From Candidatus Competibacteraceae bacterium (lineage in GTDB: Bacteria > Pseudomonadota > Gammaproteobacteria > Competibacterales > Competibacteraceae), in assembly GCA_007120095.1 (NCBI GenBank), contig SKOM01000100.1, positions 1 through 7,180 of the forward strand: DNA of 7,180 nucleotides, in the 5' to 3' direction. Positions 1-7,098 of this stretch are shown one piece after another. Each line of letters opens with the position of its first letter. The first letter of the stretch is position 1. Both the position numbers and the translations under genes were made by a program. The notes below the pieces were generated by a model. The model did not search any database. It was not told where the DNA came from and saw only the letters and a list, made by a program, of their open reading frames with translations.

Positions 1-19
1 ACTGGGTTGTGGCTTACCG

Positions 20-886
20 ATGAGTGCAATTTTATTACCCTTGGGTTTGGCGTTCATCATGTTCGCCATTGGCTTAAGCTTGCGGGTGGCCGACTTTACC
101 CGTATTTTCCGCTATCCGCGTTCCCTGGGCATGGCCTTGGTGAACCAGATCATTCTGCTGCCGCTGTGGGCTGCGGTGCTGGTGCTGTGGTATCAGGGGC
201 GTCCAGAATTTGCCTTAGGCATTATGATCCTGGCCGCCTGTCCTGGCGGTGTGACCTCCAACCTGCTGACCGTGCTGGCCGGAGGCAATGCCGCGCTATC
301 GGTCTCCGCAACGGCCATTTCCAGCCTGGTCGGTATCGTCAGCATCCCGTTGATTTTATGGGCCGCGCAAGCGATGTTGCTCGGTGATGCCGCCCTGGTG
401 GCCATACCGGCAGGGCGAATATTACTGGGCGTGTTCCTGGTGACCGGAGTTCCGGTGGTGCTGGGTATGGTGCTGCATTACTTCTGGCCCACGCTGGCGG
501 TGCGGATACGGGGCTGGTGCCGACACTTGGCGACGGCGATTTTTGCCCTGATTGTGATCGGCGCGTTCATGAGTCAGCGTGAGACCATGATGATGCATTT
601 CAAGGATTTAGGGCCGTATATTTTAGCTTTAAATGTGGGCACCATGGCTTTAGGGTGGTTCGGCGCTCGGTTATTGCAACTGGATTTTGGCGATATGATT
701 GCGGTCACTATGGAGTCGGGCATGCAAAATGCGGCATTAGCCATATTCATCGCCACCAGCCTGTTGGGCGAACCTGCGATGGTTGTCCCTGCTATTCTCT
801 ACGCCTTGATGATGAACGTGTCTGCGGCCGGATTCACGGCCTGGGCGCGTGCCAGAGGCCGCTCGGTATCACCGGCCTTGGGGTAA
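20..886 (+). CDS. Bile acid:sodium symporter (BASS/SBF) family transporter
   Basis: A 288-residue, very hydrophobic inner-membrane protein with about nine or ten apparent membrane segments. It matches the SBF/BASS fold of secondary, usually Na+-coupled, transporters of organic anions. Visible family marks are CPGG at 74-77 followed by TSN at 79-81 (the unwound helix of the first repeat), the Ser/Thr-rich helix LSVSATAISSL at 93-103, and ESGMQN at 232-237, whose Glu232 and Gln236 correspond to the sodium-site E-x-G-x-Q element of the second repeat. The substrate cannot be told from sequence; bacterial members carry bile acids, pantoate, pyruvate and other organic acids. The ATG at 20 places the first helix immediately, as in relatives. 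However, the frame is open to the left window edge (a CTG lies at 2) and no clear Shine-Dalgarno sequence is visible in the 19 bases present, so a slightly earlier start is possible. The gene converges on the yjgR remnant and has no functional tie to its neighbours here. Family assignment is firm; the function is open. Confidence 0.87.
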   Translation: MSAILLPLGLAFIMFAIGLSLRVADFTRIFRYPRSLGMALVNQIILLPLWAAVLVLWYQGRPEFALGIMILAACPGGVTSNLLTVLAGGNAALSVSATAISSLVGIVSIPLILWAAQAMLLGDAALVAIPAGRILLGVFLVTGVPVVLGMVLHYFWPTLAVRIRGWCRHLATAIFALIVIGAFMSQRETMMMHFKDLGPYILALNVGTMALGWFGARLLQLDFGDMIAVTMESGMQNAALAIFIATSLLGEPAMVVPAILYALMMNVSAAGFTAWARARGRSVSPALG

Positions 887-924
887 TGAGTATTGTCTAA
901 CCCGGTAATTCTTACCCCCGTAGG

Positions 925-941
925 GGCGGCACATGGCCGCT
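925..941. terminator. Weak hairpin between convergent genes
   Basis: The 71-bp gap between the converging transporter gene and the yjgR remnant holds a five-pair GC hairpin, GCGGC-ACATG-GCCGC at 926-940, with one possible extra G-U pair at its base. The overlapping CCCC-GTA-GGGG at 916-926 could form an alternative stem. Neither arm is followed by a T-run on either strand, so intrinsic termination is doubtful. A two-way transcription barrier is only a guess from its position. Confidence 0.22.
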
Positions 942-957
942 AAGCCTCGATCTTAAA

Positions 958-1455
958 TCAGCGCCGCCGCCGACCGGTCAATGAGCCGAGTAGCCCGCGT
1001 ACAATTTGGCGGCCAATTTGCGTACCCATAGAGCGCATGGCACTGGTTGCGGTGGCTGTAAGCATCGAAGAACCGGCCCGACCGGATTTAGCTGTCCGTC
1101 GCGATCTGGCTTGATTCTGAGTGGTGACAGTGACGGTCGCTTCTTCGGACAGTGCTTCCTCGGCTTGGCGCTGCAAAATTTGATAGGCGGATTCGCGATC
1201 CACGGGTTCATCATAAACGCCCGCCAACACCGAGTTGCTCAATATCGCCTGGCGCTCGGCGCTGGTCAGCGGTCCCATACGGCTGGCCGGTGGACGGATC
1301 ATGACGTGCTCTACCGGAGTGGGGGTACCTTGAGCATCCAATACCGACACCAGCGCTTCGCCAACCCCTAATGCGGTGATCGTGGCTTCGGTATCCAGCG
1401 CTGGGTTAGGGCGGAAGGTTTGCGCTGCAACCCGCACAGCGCGTTGATCCCTTAG
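958..1455 (-). pseudogene. yjgR: 3'-terminal remnant of a YjgR/HerA-like ATPase (DUF853) gene
   Basis: The minus-strand frame encodes the conserved C-terminal third of the YjgR/DUF853 family of HerA-FtsK-like P-loop ATPases. Counting from a GTG codon at 1435-1437 (159 residues), the marks are FRPNPALD at 8-15, LGVGEALVS at 23-31, SRMGPLTSAERQ at 52-63, VDRESAY at 79-85 and the basic tail GRQIVRGLLGSLTGRRRR at 142-159. Family members are about 500 residues, so the Walker A and B motifs and the rest of the ATPase core are absent. The matching frame runs upstream of the GTG through R-D-Q-R-A-V (compare KDQKAV in E. coli YjgR, from memory) to about four bases from the CCA end of the neighbouring tRNA. 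It then meets an in-frame TAG inside the tRNA. The remaining frame is undamaged. AAGGGA, ten bases before the GTG, could by chance act as a ribosome-binding site, so a short protein without ATPase activity may be made by readthrough from the rpoD-tRNA unit. I regard it as a truncated gene rather than an independent small gene. Confidence 0.8.
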
Positions 1456-1456
1456 A

Positions 1457-1533
<77 letters not shown>

Positions 1534-1563
1534 GGTGATCAGGGGGCTAGTTTACCCTAGTCG

Positions 1564-3411
1564 TCATTCTGAATCGAGAAAGCTGCGCAATTGCTCCGAA
1601 CGGTTGGGATGGCGCAGTTTGCGCAGCGCTTTGGCCTCTATTTGGCGAATGCGCTCGCGGGTCACATCAAACTGTTTGCCTACCTCTTCCAGAGTATGAT
1701 CGGTATTCATGTCAATACCAAAGCGCATGCGCAGGACTTTAGCCTCACGGGGTGTTAATGAAGCCAATACCTCACGCGTGGCTTCCCGTAACCCTTCAGA
1801 GGTTGCGGCATCCACAGGGGATAATACCGTAATATCCTCGATGAAGTCACCCAGATGCGAGTCCTCATCATCGCCGATAGGGGTTTCCATGGAAATCGGT
1901 TCTTTAGAAATTTTCAACACTTTGCGGACTTTTTCCTCGGGCATCTCCATGCGTACCGCCAGTTCATCCGGCGTGGGCTCATGACCCATTTCCTGCAACA
2001 TTTGGCGGCTGATGCGATTGAGCTTATTGATCGTCTCAATCATGTGTACCGGAATGCGAATCGTGCGCGCCTGATCGGCAATCGAGCGGGTGATAGCCTG
2101 GCGAATCCACCAGGTTGCATAAGTGGAAAATTTATAGCCGCGTCGATATTCAAACTTATCCACGGCTTTCATCAAGCCGATATTGCCTTCTTGGATGAGA
2201 TCCAGGAATTGTAGGCCGCGGTTGGTGTATTTTTTGGCGATGGAGATCACCAGGCGCAGGTTGGCCTCCACCATTTCCTTTTTAGCACGGCGCGCCTTGG
2301 CCTCGCCGATGGACATGGCGCGATTGGTGTCCTTGATCTCTTGAATGGTCAGATGCGCCTGCTGCTCGATGTGCTGCAGTTGGCGTTGGATATTGTGGAT
2401 ATCGTCACGATATTTGAGCAAAACAGGCGCGTACTTCGCCTTAGACTGCGTGTGTTGATCCACCCATTCGAGATTAGTCTCGTTTTGGGGAAAACTGCTG
2501 ATGAACACTTTGCGCGGCATCCGGGTGCGGTTGATACAGATGTTCATAATGGCTTTTTCCAAAGCACGGATCTCATCAACGCTTTGGCGCATCACCTGGA
2601 ACAGTTTGTCCAATACCCGTGGCATGAGCTTTAATTCGCGGAAACGCAGGGTGATTTGCTCACGCAAGGCGCGGCTTTCATCGGTGGCAGGCCCATGACG
2701 GGAGATACTGTCGATGAATGCCGCATGCAATTCTCTGAGTTCAGCAAAACGGCGGGCAGCCTCTTCCGGGTCAGGTCCTGGGTCTTTTTCCGGGGGGGCA
2801 TCATCATCGTCGTCGTCATTGTCCTTGCTGTCGGACTCAGTGACGCTTGAATGATTTTCATCCGCCGCCGCCAGCGGGGCGGAAGTGCTGGCTACAGCCA
2901 CAGGGTCTTCTTCAAAACCGGAAAGAATGTCGGACAGGCGGATTTCACCTTGCTGGACACCGGCATAGATCTGCAACAAAGCCGTGGTGGCTAACGGATA
3001 GCTGGCCAGCGCTGATAAGACCTCGCTGATGCCTTCTTCAATGCGCTTGGCGATTTGAATCTCGCCTTCACGGGTGAGCAACTCGACTGTGCCCATTTCG
3101 CGCATATACATGCGTACCGGGTCGGTTGTCCGACCGAATTCTGCATCCACAGCCGCCAGTGCGGCTGCCGCTTCTTCGGCGACATCTTCATCGGTATTAA
3201 CCGGATGTTCGCTCAGCAGCAAGGTATCGGTGTCAGGGGCAAACTCATGAACCTCGATTCCCATATCGTTGATCATCGCAATGATGTCTTCGATCTGTTC
3301 GGGATCGACGATATCATCCGGGAGATGATCATTGACTTCGGAGTAGGTTAAGAATCCCTGTTCCTTGCCGCGTGCGATCAGTTTTTTAAGCTGTGACTGC
3401 TGTTCACTCAT
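1564..3411 (-). CDS. rpoD: RNA polymerase primary sigma factor sigma-70 (RpoD)
   Basis: A 615-residue protein, close to the 613 of E. coli. It directs core RNA polymerase to housekeeping promoters. Region 1.1 occupies about 1-70. Region 1.2 starts at DPVRMYMREMG (97-107). A non-conserved region (about 131-375) includes an acidic linker with six consecutive Asp at 199-204. Regions 2.1-2.4 lie at about 379-450, with NLRLVISIAKKYTNRGLQFL and then the YKFSTYATWWIRQAI stretch (426-440) that melts and reads the -10 element. Region 3 is about 457-535. Region 4.2 (574-602) carries the helix-turn-helix LEEVGKQFDVTRERIRQIEAKA that contacts the -35. All key segments appear intact. The start ATG fits the family N-terminus MSEQQSQLK; the ribosome-binding site is weak. 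The gene follows dnaG by 76 bp, a gap that carries its own promoter-like sequence, so expression is probably both from the operon and independent. The tRNA gene follows 30 bp downstream. Confidence 0.99.
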   Translation of the reverse strand: MSEQQSQLKKLIARGKEQGFLTYSEVNDHLPDDIVDPEQIEDIIAMINDMGIEVHEFAPDTDTLLLSEHPVNTDEDVAEEAAAALAAVDAEFGRTTDPVRMYMREMGTVELLTREGEIQIAKRIEEGISEVLSALASYPLATTALLQIYAGVQQGEIRLSDILSGFEEDPVAVASTSAPLAAADENHSSVTESDSKDNDDDDDDAPPEKDPGPDPEEAARRFAELRELHAAFIDSISRHGPATDESRALREQITLRFRELKLMPRVLDKLFQVMRQSVDEIRALEKAIMNICINRTRMPRKVFISSFPQNETNLEWVDQHTQSKAKYAPVLLKYRDDIHNIQRQLQHIEQQAHLTIQEIKDTNRAMSIGEAKARRAKKEMVEANLRLVISIAKKYTNRGLQFLDLIQEGNIGLMKAVDKFEYRRGYKFSTYATWWIRQAITRSIADQARTIRIPVHMIETINKLNRISRQMLQEMGHEPTPDELAVRMEMPEEKVRKVLKISKEPISMETPIGDDEDSHLGDFIEDITVLSPVDAATSEGLREATREVLASLTPREAKVLRMRFGIDMNTDHTLEEVGKQFDVTRERIRQIEAKALRKLRHPNRSEQLRSFLDSE

Positions 3412-3455
3412 GTAGGCGATCGTGTGACAGTAACGTGGGCCAAAAGTAACTCTCT

Positions 3456-3480
3456 ATTATAGCACAAACTAGACAAACTA
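3456..3480 (-). promoter_or_regulatory. Putative rpoD promoter: extended -10 plus tandem 9-bp repeat
   Basis: In the dnaG-rpoD gap the minus strand reads TGCTATAAT at 3464-3456, a perfect consensus extended -10. Transcription would start near 3449, giving a leader of about 38 bases before the rpoD ATG. No -35 hexamer resembling TTGACA occurs at 16-18 bp spacing. Instead TAGTTTGT occurs twice with a 9-bp period (3480-3473 and 3471-3464), the nearer copy overlapping the TG of the extended -10. The extended -10 would explain function without a -35. The repeat may be a regulator-binding site, which is inference. Confidence 0.65.
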
Positions 3481-3487
3481 CACGAGA

Positions 3488-5221
3488 TTAATCAGCGTCT
3501 GGTCTATGTAATGTGCGCAAATAGTGCAGTTCATGTTCATCCAATTCGCCGCGTGCGGCCTTATCAAACCAATAGCGGTCTAAGTAAAGCTGTTGCAGTT
3601 TGTCCAATACACCCATGAATTCAGCCTCCGCTAGATCATCGTTAAGGTCAAAACCCGCCTGGGCCAGCTTGGTCAAAATGTGGCCGGTTGGCGTGTCACG
3701 ATAATGTTCCAACAACGCTCCCAGTGTAATGTGGGGGTGAGTTTGTAGATATTCAACCAACTCGGCGAATAACGGCAAACCGGGGACGGTTAGTTTTTTC
3801 AGCGCATCTAGATGCTGAACCCGATGGGCCAGGATCGGTTGATGCAACAGCAGACTGATGGCAAGCCGGGGCAGGGTGCGGCGTAATAGTGGCGCTCGTG
3901 AGCGTACAGCAGGTTGGTGCTCGGGTGGGCTGATATGCCGATTGAGCAATTCGACAGGGGCTTGCACCCGCTCGGCCAATTGCTGGTGCAACAGGTCACG
4001 ATAGGCACCCGCAGGCAATTTGCTCAACAGCGGTTTGGCCAGCTCCAACAGCCGGGCACGGCCATCGACATCGTTTAACCGGGTTTGGGCACTCAACTGA
4101 TCCAGCAAGTATTCCGATAACGGTGTGGCCTCGACTACTCGCTGTTCAAAAGCCTGCTGGCCAATGTGACGAACGAGACTGTCCGGGTCTTCGCCTTCCG
4201 GTAAGAACAGATAGCCCACCCGGCGACCATCACGGACTGTCGGCAGAACATGTTCCAGCGTGTGCCACGCCGCATCTCGTCCGGCCCGATCACCATCGAA
4301 GCAGAACACCAGCTCATCACTGAGGCGAAACAGTTGGTTGATATGCTCGTCGGTGGTCGCTGTGCCCAGGGTGGCTACTGCGTAAGGTATACCGTGTTGG
4401 GCCAGAGCCAGCACATCCATGTACCCTTCGACAACCAGTAAGCGTGCCGGCTTATTCCGGCGTTGGCGCAACAGTTCGTACACGCCATAGAGCTGGCGGC
4501 CTTTATGAAACACCGGCGTCTCTGGCGAGTTTAGATATTTGGGCGGGGTGTCATCCAGCGCCCGTCCCCCAAAGCCCAGGGTACGGCCCCGGCGGTCGCG
4601 AATCGGAAACATCAGCCGATCACGAAACCGATCATAAACGCCGTTGCCCTGATCGCGGGCGATGACCAACCCGGCGGTTTCCAGCGCTTGATGCGAATAC
4701 CCTTGCTGGCTCAGGGCAGGGTGCAGATTATCCCAGCCGGGTGGAGCATACCCGATGCCAAAATCACGGGCTGTCGTGCCCTCGATACCGCGGCCGCGCA
4801 AATACTCGATGACCGTTTGGCGTCGGGCATGATGACGCAGTTGGTGGCGGAAAAAGCGGTCGGCCGCCGCCAACAGGGGGTAGAGATCAGGATGAGTGGT
4901 TTGAGGTGTATAGGCCGCAGCGTCTTGTGGCAGGCTAACACCCGCCTGTTCGGCCAGTTCACTGACGGCTTCAAGGAATTCCAGCCGTTCATAGTCCATC
5001 AAAAAGCTGATGGCATTGCCACCTGCCCCGCAGCCGAAACAGTGATAGAATTGTTTATCCGGGCTGACGGTAAACGATGGGGTTTTGTCGTGGTGAAACG
5101 GACAGCAGGCGCTGTAATTACGCCCGGTTTTGCGTAGCGGCACACGCCGATCAATCAACTCGACTAAGTCGACGCGTGCCAGCAGATCATCCAAAACAGA
5201 TTGTGGGATGCGATGCGCCAT
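3488..5221 (-). CDS. dnaG: DNA primase (DnaG)
   Basis: A 577-residue bacterial primase (E. coli has 581) that makes the RNA primers for the lagging strand and for replication start, working with the DnaB helicase. The N-terminal zinc-binding domain has the full CHC2 set: Cys40, His43, Cys61 and Cys64, within CCPFHHDKTPSF and YHCFGCGAGGNA. The polymerase core follows (about 110-430). It contains the RFRDRLMFPIRD segment (198-209) and the TOPRIM fold with VVEGYMD at 263-269 (Glu265), CFDGDRAG at 307-314 (Asp309, Asp311) and EDPDSL at 344-349. The C-terminal helicase-binding domain spans about 435-577 and is, as usual, poorly conserved. The ATG at 5221 gives the normal family N-terminus MAHRIPQSVLDDLL. 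There is no recognisable Shine-Dalgarno sequence before it, and an inverted repeat occupies the 31-bp gap to yqeY. Weak translation fits the low primase levels known for this operon in E. coli, but that is inference here. Confidence 0.99.
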   Translation of the reverse strand: MAHRIPQSVLDDLLARVDLVELIDRRVPLRKTGRNYSACCPFHHDKTPSFTVSPDKQFYHCFGCGAGGNAISFLMDYERLEFLEAVSELAEQAGVSLPQDAAAYTPQTTHPDLYPLLAAADRFFRHQLRHHARRQTVIEYLRGRGIEGTTARDFGIGYAPPGWDNLHPALSQQGYSHQALETAGLVIARDQGNGVYDRFRDRLMFPIRDRRGRTLGFGGRALDDTPPKYLNSPETPVFHKGRQLYGVYELLRQRRNKPARLLVVEGYMDVLALAQHGIPYAVATLGTATTDEHINQLFRLSDELVFCFDGDRAGRDAAWHTLEHVLPTVRDGRRVGYLFLPEGEDPDSLVRHIGQQAFEQRVVEATPLSEYLLDQLSAQTRLNDVDGRARLLELAKPLLSKLPAGAYRDLLHQQLAERVQAPVELLNRHISPPEHQPAVRSRAPLLRRTLPRLAISLLLHQPILAHRVQHLDALKKLTVPGLPLFAELVEYLQTHPHITLGALLEHYRDTPTGHILTKLAQAGFDLNDDLAEAEFMGVLDKLQQLYLDRYWFDKAARGELDEHELHYLRTLHRPDAD

Positions 5222-5224
5222 GGG

Positions 5225-5264
5225 CTGAGTCGTGGCGATCGCCGCTATGGCCTCAGTGACTCAG
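5225..5264. repeat. Inverted repeat enclosing a 10-bp palindrome, yqeY-dnaG gap
   Basis: CTGAGTC at 5225-5231 is exactly complementary to GACTCAG at 5258-5264. The 26-base interior contains the perfect palindrome GGCGATCGCC at 5234-5243. The right arm lies in the last codons of yqeY and the left arm ends four bases before the dnaG ATG. No T-run follows on the minus strand, so it is not a standard terminator. In mRNA it could fold next to the dnaG start or tune read-through between yqeY and dnaG. Confidence 0.45.
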
Positions 5265-5699
5265 GCGTTGTTTAACCTGAGCACTGACCGCCGACATATC
5301 AGCGCGGCCTTGGATTTGGGGTTTAAGCAGACCCATGACCTTGCCCATATCGCGCATGGACTCGGCACCGCTATCGCTAATCGCCTGATCAATCAGACGG
5401 TTTAACTCCTCAGCGGACAAGGCTGCCGGTAAATACGTGCGGATCAGCTCAAGTTCAAAGACTTCCTTATCAGCTAGATCAGTGCGATTCGCCTGGCGGA
5501 ACTGCTCAATGGATTCGCGCCGTTGTTTGGCCATTTTGTCAAGCACGGCGAGTACCTGTTCGTCATCAAGTTCAGTGCGCTCATCGATCTCGCGCTGTTT
5601 AATCGCCGCCATAATTAAACGGATGACGCCAAGACGCGGTTTGTCCTTGCTGCGCTGAGCGGCTTGCATATCATCCCGTAAACGGATTTTTAGAGACAT
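5253..5699 (-). CDS. yqeY: GatB/YqeY domain-containing protein
   Basis: A 148-residue soluble, mostly helical protein of the YqeY family. It resembles the tail domain of the GatB subunit of the Glu-tRNA(Gln) amidotransferase but stands alone. A tRNA-related role has been proposed for the family; the actual function is not established. Seen here are MSLKIRLRDDM at 1-11, KDKPRLGVIRLIMAAIKQREID at 18-39, KQRRESIEQF at 58-67, LIRTYLPAALSAEEL at 85-99 and the glycine-containing end DMGKVMGLLKPQI at 117-129. The ATG at 5699 is chosen because it gives the usual family N-terminus MSLKIRL. An in-frame TTG at 5720 would add seven residues, and neither start has a good ribosome-binding site. The gene sits between rpsU (36 bp upstream) and dnaG (31 bp downstream), so it is almost certainly part of the same transcript. 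This arrangement is common in non-enteric gammaproteobacteria. Confidence 0.95.
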   Translation of the reverse strand: MSLKIRLRDDMQAAQRSKDKPRLGVIRLIMAAIKQREIDERTELDDEQVLAVLDKMAKQRRESIEQFRQANRTDLADKEVFELELIRTYLPAALSAEELNRLIDQAISDSGAESMRDMGKVMGLLKPQIQGRADMSAVSAQVKQRLSH

Positions 5700-5735
5700 T
5701 GGACGGTTAAAGGTTGACAATGAGCAACGAGAGGC

Positions 5736-5951
5736 TTAATACATGCGGACGCGGCGCGAGTTTTCGCGAGACAGCTTTTTGAGGTGGCGTTTAACGGCCG
5801 CCGCACGCTTGCGTTTGCGTTCCTGAGTCGGTTTTTCGAAATATTCACGGCGACGCACTTCGGATAAAATTCCAGCCTTCTCGCAAGAGCGTTTAAAGCG
5901 GCGTAACGCAACATCAAAAGGTTCGTTTTCCTTGATTTTTACAGCGGGCAT
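5736..5951 (-). CDS. rpsU: 30S ribosomal protein S21 (bS21)
   Basis: A 71-residue, strongly basic ribosomal protein, the same length as E. coli S21 and aligned along its whole length. ENEPFDVALRRFKRSCEKAG at 8-27 and EVRRREYFEKPTQERKRKRA at 31-50 are the family core, and the end is SRRVRMY. S21 binds near the mRNA exit platform of the 30S subunit and helps initiation by the Shine-Dalgarno pathway. It is the first gene of the rpsU-yqeY-dnaG-rpoD operon. A clear ribosome-binding site, GAGGAA at 5966-5961 on the minus strand, stands nine bases before the ATG and is the best such site in the operon. This fits the high output needed for a ribosomal protein relative to the genes downstream. Confidence 0.99.
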   Translation of the reverse strand: MPAVKIKENEPFDVALRRFKRSCEKAGILSEVRRREYFEKPTQERKRKRAAAVKRHLKKLSRENSRRVRMY

Positions 5952-6044
5952 GTAGTCTATTTCCTCATCGGCAGTAGATAATGGTTAGCGCAGGATGGCG
6001 CATTAGTGAATGATCACAGTGAACAGGGGATTTTAAATCAATCT
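5952..6044. promoter_or_regulatory. Divergent rpsU/tsaD promoter region
   Basis: The short region between the divergent rpsU and tsaD genes must hold the operon promoter and probably that of tsaD, but no textbook sigma-70 site stands out. For tsaD, GATAAT at 5977-5982 (+) is a good -10 without a recognisable -35. For rpsU, TTGATT (6041-6036) and TGTGAT (6018-6013) on the minus strand are 17 bp apart, but the -10 lacks the key A at position two. It would give a leader of about 55 bases. The assignment is by position with weak motif support. Confidence 0.35.
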
Positions 6045-7091
6045 ATGGAAAAAGCAAAATACTATCCGTATACCGGTGGGGTGGTTCTCGGCATTGAAAC
6101 CTCCTGCGATGAAACCGGGATCGCTTTGTATCATGGCCAACGTGGGCTGCTGGCCCACACCGTGTACAGTCAGACGGAGTTGCATTCCCGCTACGGCGGG
6201 GTGGTGCCAGAGTTGGCTTCGCGTGATCATGTGCGCAAAACCCTGCCGTTGATTCATGCCTTGCTCGATGAGGCGGGGTTGCCAGCGAGCGCCATCGGTG
6301 GGGTGGCGTATACCGTCGGCCCCGGATTGGTGGGCGCGTTGCTGGTGGGTGCGGCCGTGGGGCGCAGTCTGGCCTGGGCCTGGCAAGTGCCTGCTATCGG
6401 AGTCCATCACATGGAAGGGCATTTACTCGCGCCGATGCTGGAAGACAACCCGCCGCGTTTGCCGTTCGTCGCCCTGCTGGTTTCCGGAGGCCACACTCTA
6501 TTGGTGCAGGTGGCCGAAATCGGTCATTACCGTATTCTAGGTGAATCTGTGGACGATGCGGTCGGTGAGGCGTTTGATAAAGCCGCTAAATTATTGGGCC
6601 TGGGCTACCCCGGTGGGCCGGCACTGGCGCGTCTGGCCGAACAAGGTGACCCCCAGCGTTTTCATTTCCCACGGCCGATGACCGATCGACCGGGTCTGGA
6701 TTTTAGTTTCAGCGGCTTAAAAACCCATACCCTCAATACGCGTCAGGCCATCGGTGCCAGCCCCCAGAATGATGCCGATATTGCCCGCGCTTTCGAGGAA
6801 GCCGTGGTCGATACCTTGCTCATTAAGTGCCGACGGGCGCTTCGCCATACCGGTTATCGCGGTTTGATCATCTCCGGTGGCGTTGGGGCCAATCGGCGTT
6901 TGCGGGCGCGGCTGAGCGCTATGGGGGCGGCTGAGGCCATCGATGTGTATTATCCGCGTCCAGTATGGTGTACCGACAACGGTGCCATGATTGCGTATGC
7001 CGGGTACCGCCGCCTGCTGGCGGGTCAGCAGGATGAGCCGATTATCCAGGCACGACCGCGTTGGTCGCTGGAAGAACTTCCGGCGATATGA
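6045..7091 (+). CDS. tsaD: tRNA N6-adenosine threonylcarbamoyltransferase (TsaD)
   Basis: TsaD (Gcp/YgjD), of the ASKHA/Kae1 fold, transfers the threonylcarbamoyl group made by TsaC to A37 of ANN-decoding tRNAs, acting with TsaB and TsaE. Counting from the ATG at 6045 (348 residues), the marks are LGIETSCDETG at 15-25, YGGVVPELASRDH at 50-62, the metal-binding HMEGH with His122 and His126, SGGHT at 147-151, GEAFDKAAKLLGLGYPGGP at 174-192, DFSFSGLKT at 219-227 and CTDNGAMIAYAG at 309-320 with metal ligand Asp311. All catalytic and metal residues look present. The start is uncertain. GTG at 6006 (361 residues) has AGGA ten bases upstream. ATG at 6045 opens with an A-rich GAAAAAGCAAAA and has AGGGGA 14 bases before it. 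GTG at 6081 would give 336 residues, nearest to E. coli's 337. I chose the only ATG. The gene is divergent from rpsU, its common place in this group. Confidence 0.97.
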   Translation: MEKAKYYPYTGGVVLGIETSCDETGIALYHGQRGLLAHTVYSQTELHSRYGGVVPELASRDHVRKTLPLIHALLDEAGLPASAIGGVAYTVGPGLVGALLVGAAVGRSLAWAWQVPAIGVHHMEGHLLAPMLEDNPPRLPFVALLVSGGHTLLVQVAEIGHYRILGESVDDAVGEAFDKAAKLLGLGYPGGPALARLAEQGDPQRFHFPRPMTDRPGLDFSFSGLKTHTLNTRQAIGASPQNDADIARAFEEAVVDTLLIKCRRALRHTGYRGLIISGGVGANRRLRARLSAMGAAEAIDVYYPRPVWCTDNGAMIAYAGYRRLLAGQQDEPIIQARPRWSLEELPAI

Positions 7092-7098
7092 ATCAGCT

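Noticed and set aside
1006..1371. A 121-codon plus-strand open frame opposite the yjgR remnant
   Set aside because: It has no recognisable domain, and the minus strand clearly carries the conserved YjgR C-terminal motifs, so this is a shadow frame.
5234..5243. GGCGATCGCC, resembling the cyanobacterial HIP1 repeat
   Set aside because: I noticed only this one copy, and the gene content is gammaproteobacterial; best treated as part of the local inverted repeat.
5700..5720. TTG-initiated, seven-residue longer YqeY
   Set aside because: Family proteins start at the MSLK position, and no ribosome-binding site supports the TTG.
6005..6019. CRP-like palindrome (AGTGA...TCACA) near the first tsaD start
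   Set aside because: The half sites are four bases apart instead of six and overlap a possible start codon; not a credible CRP site.
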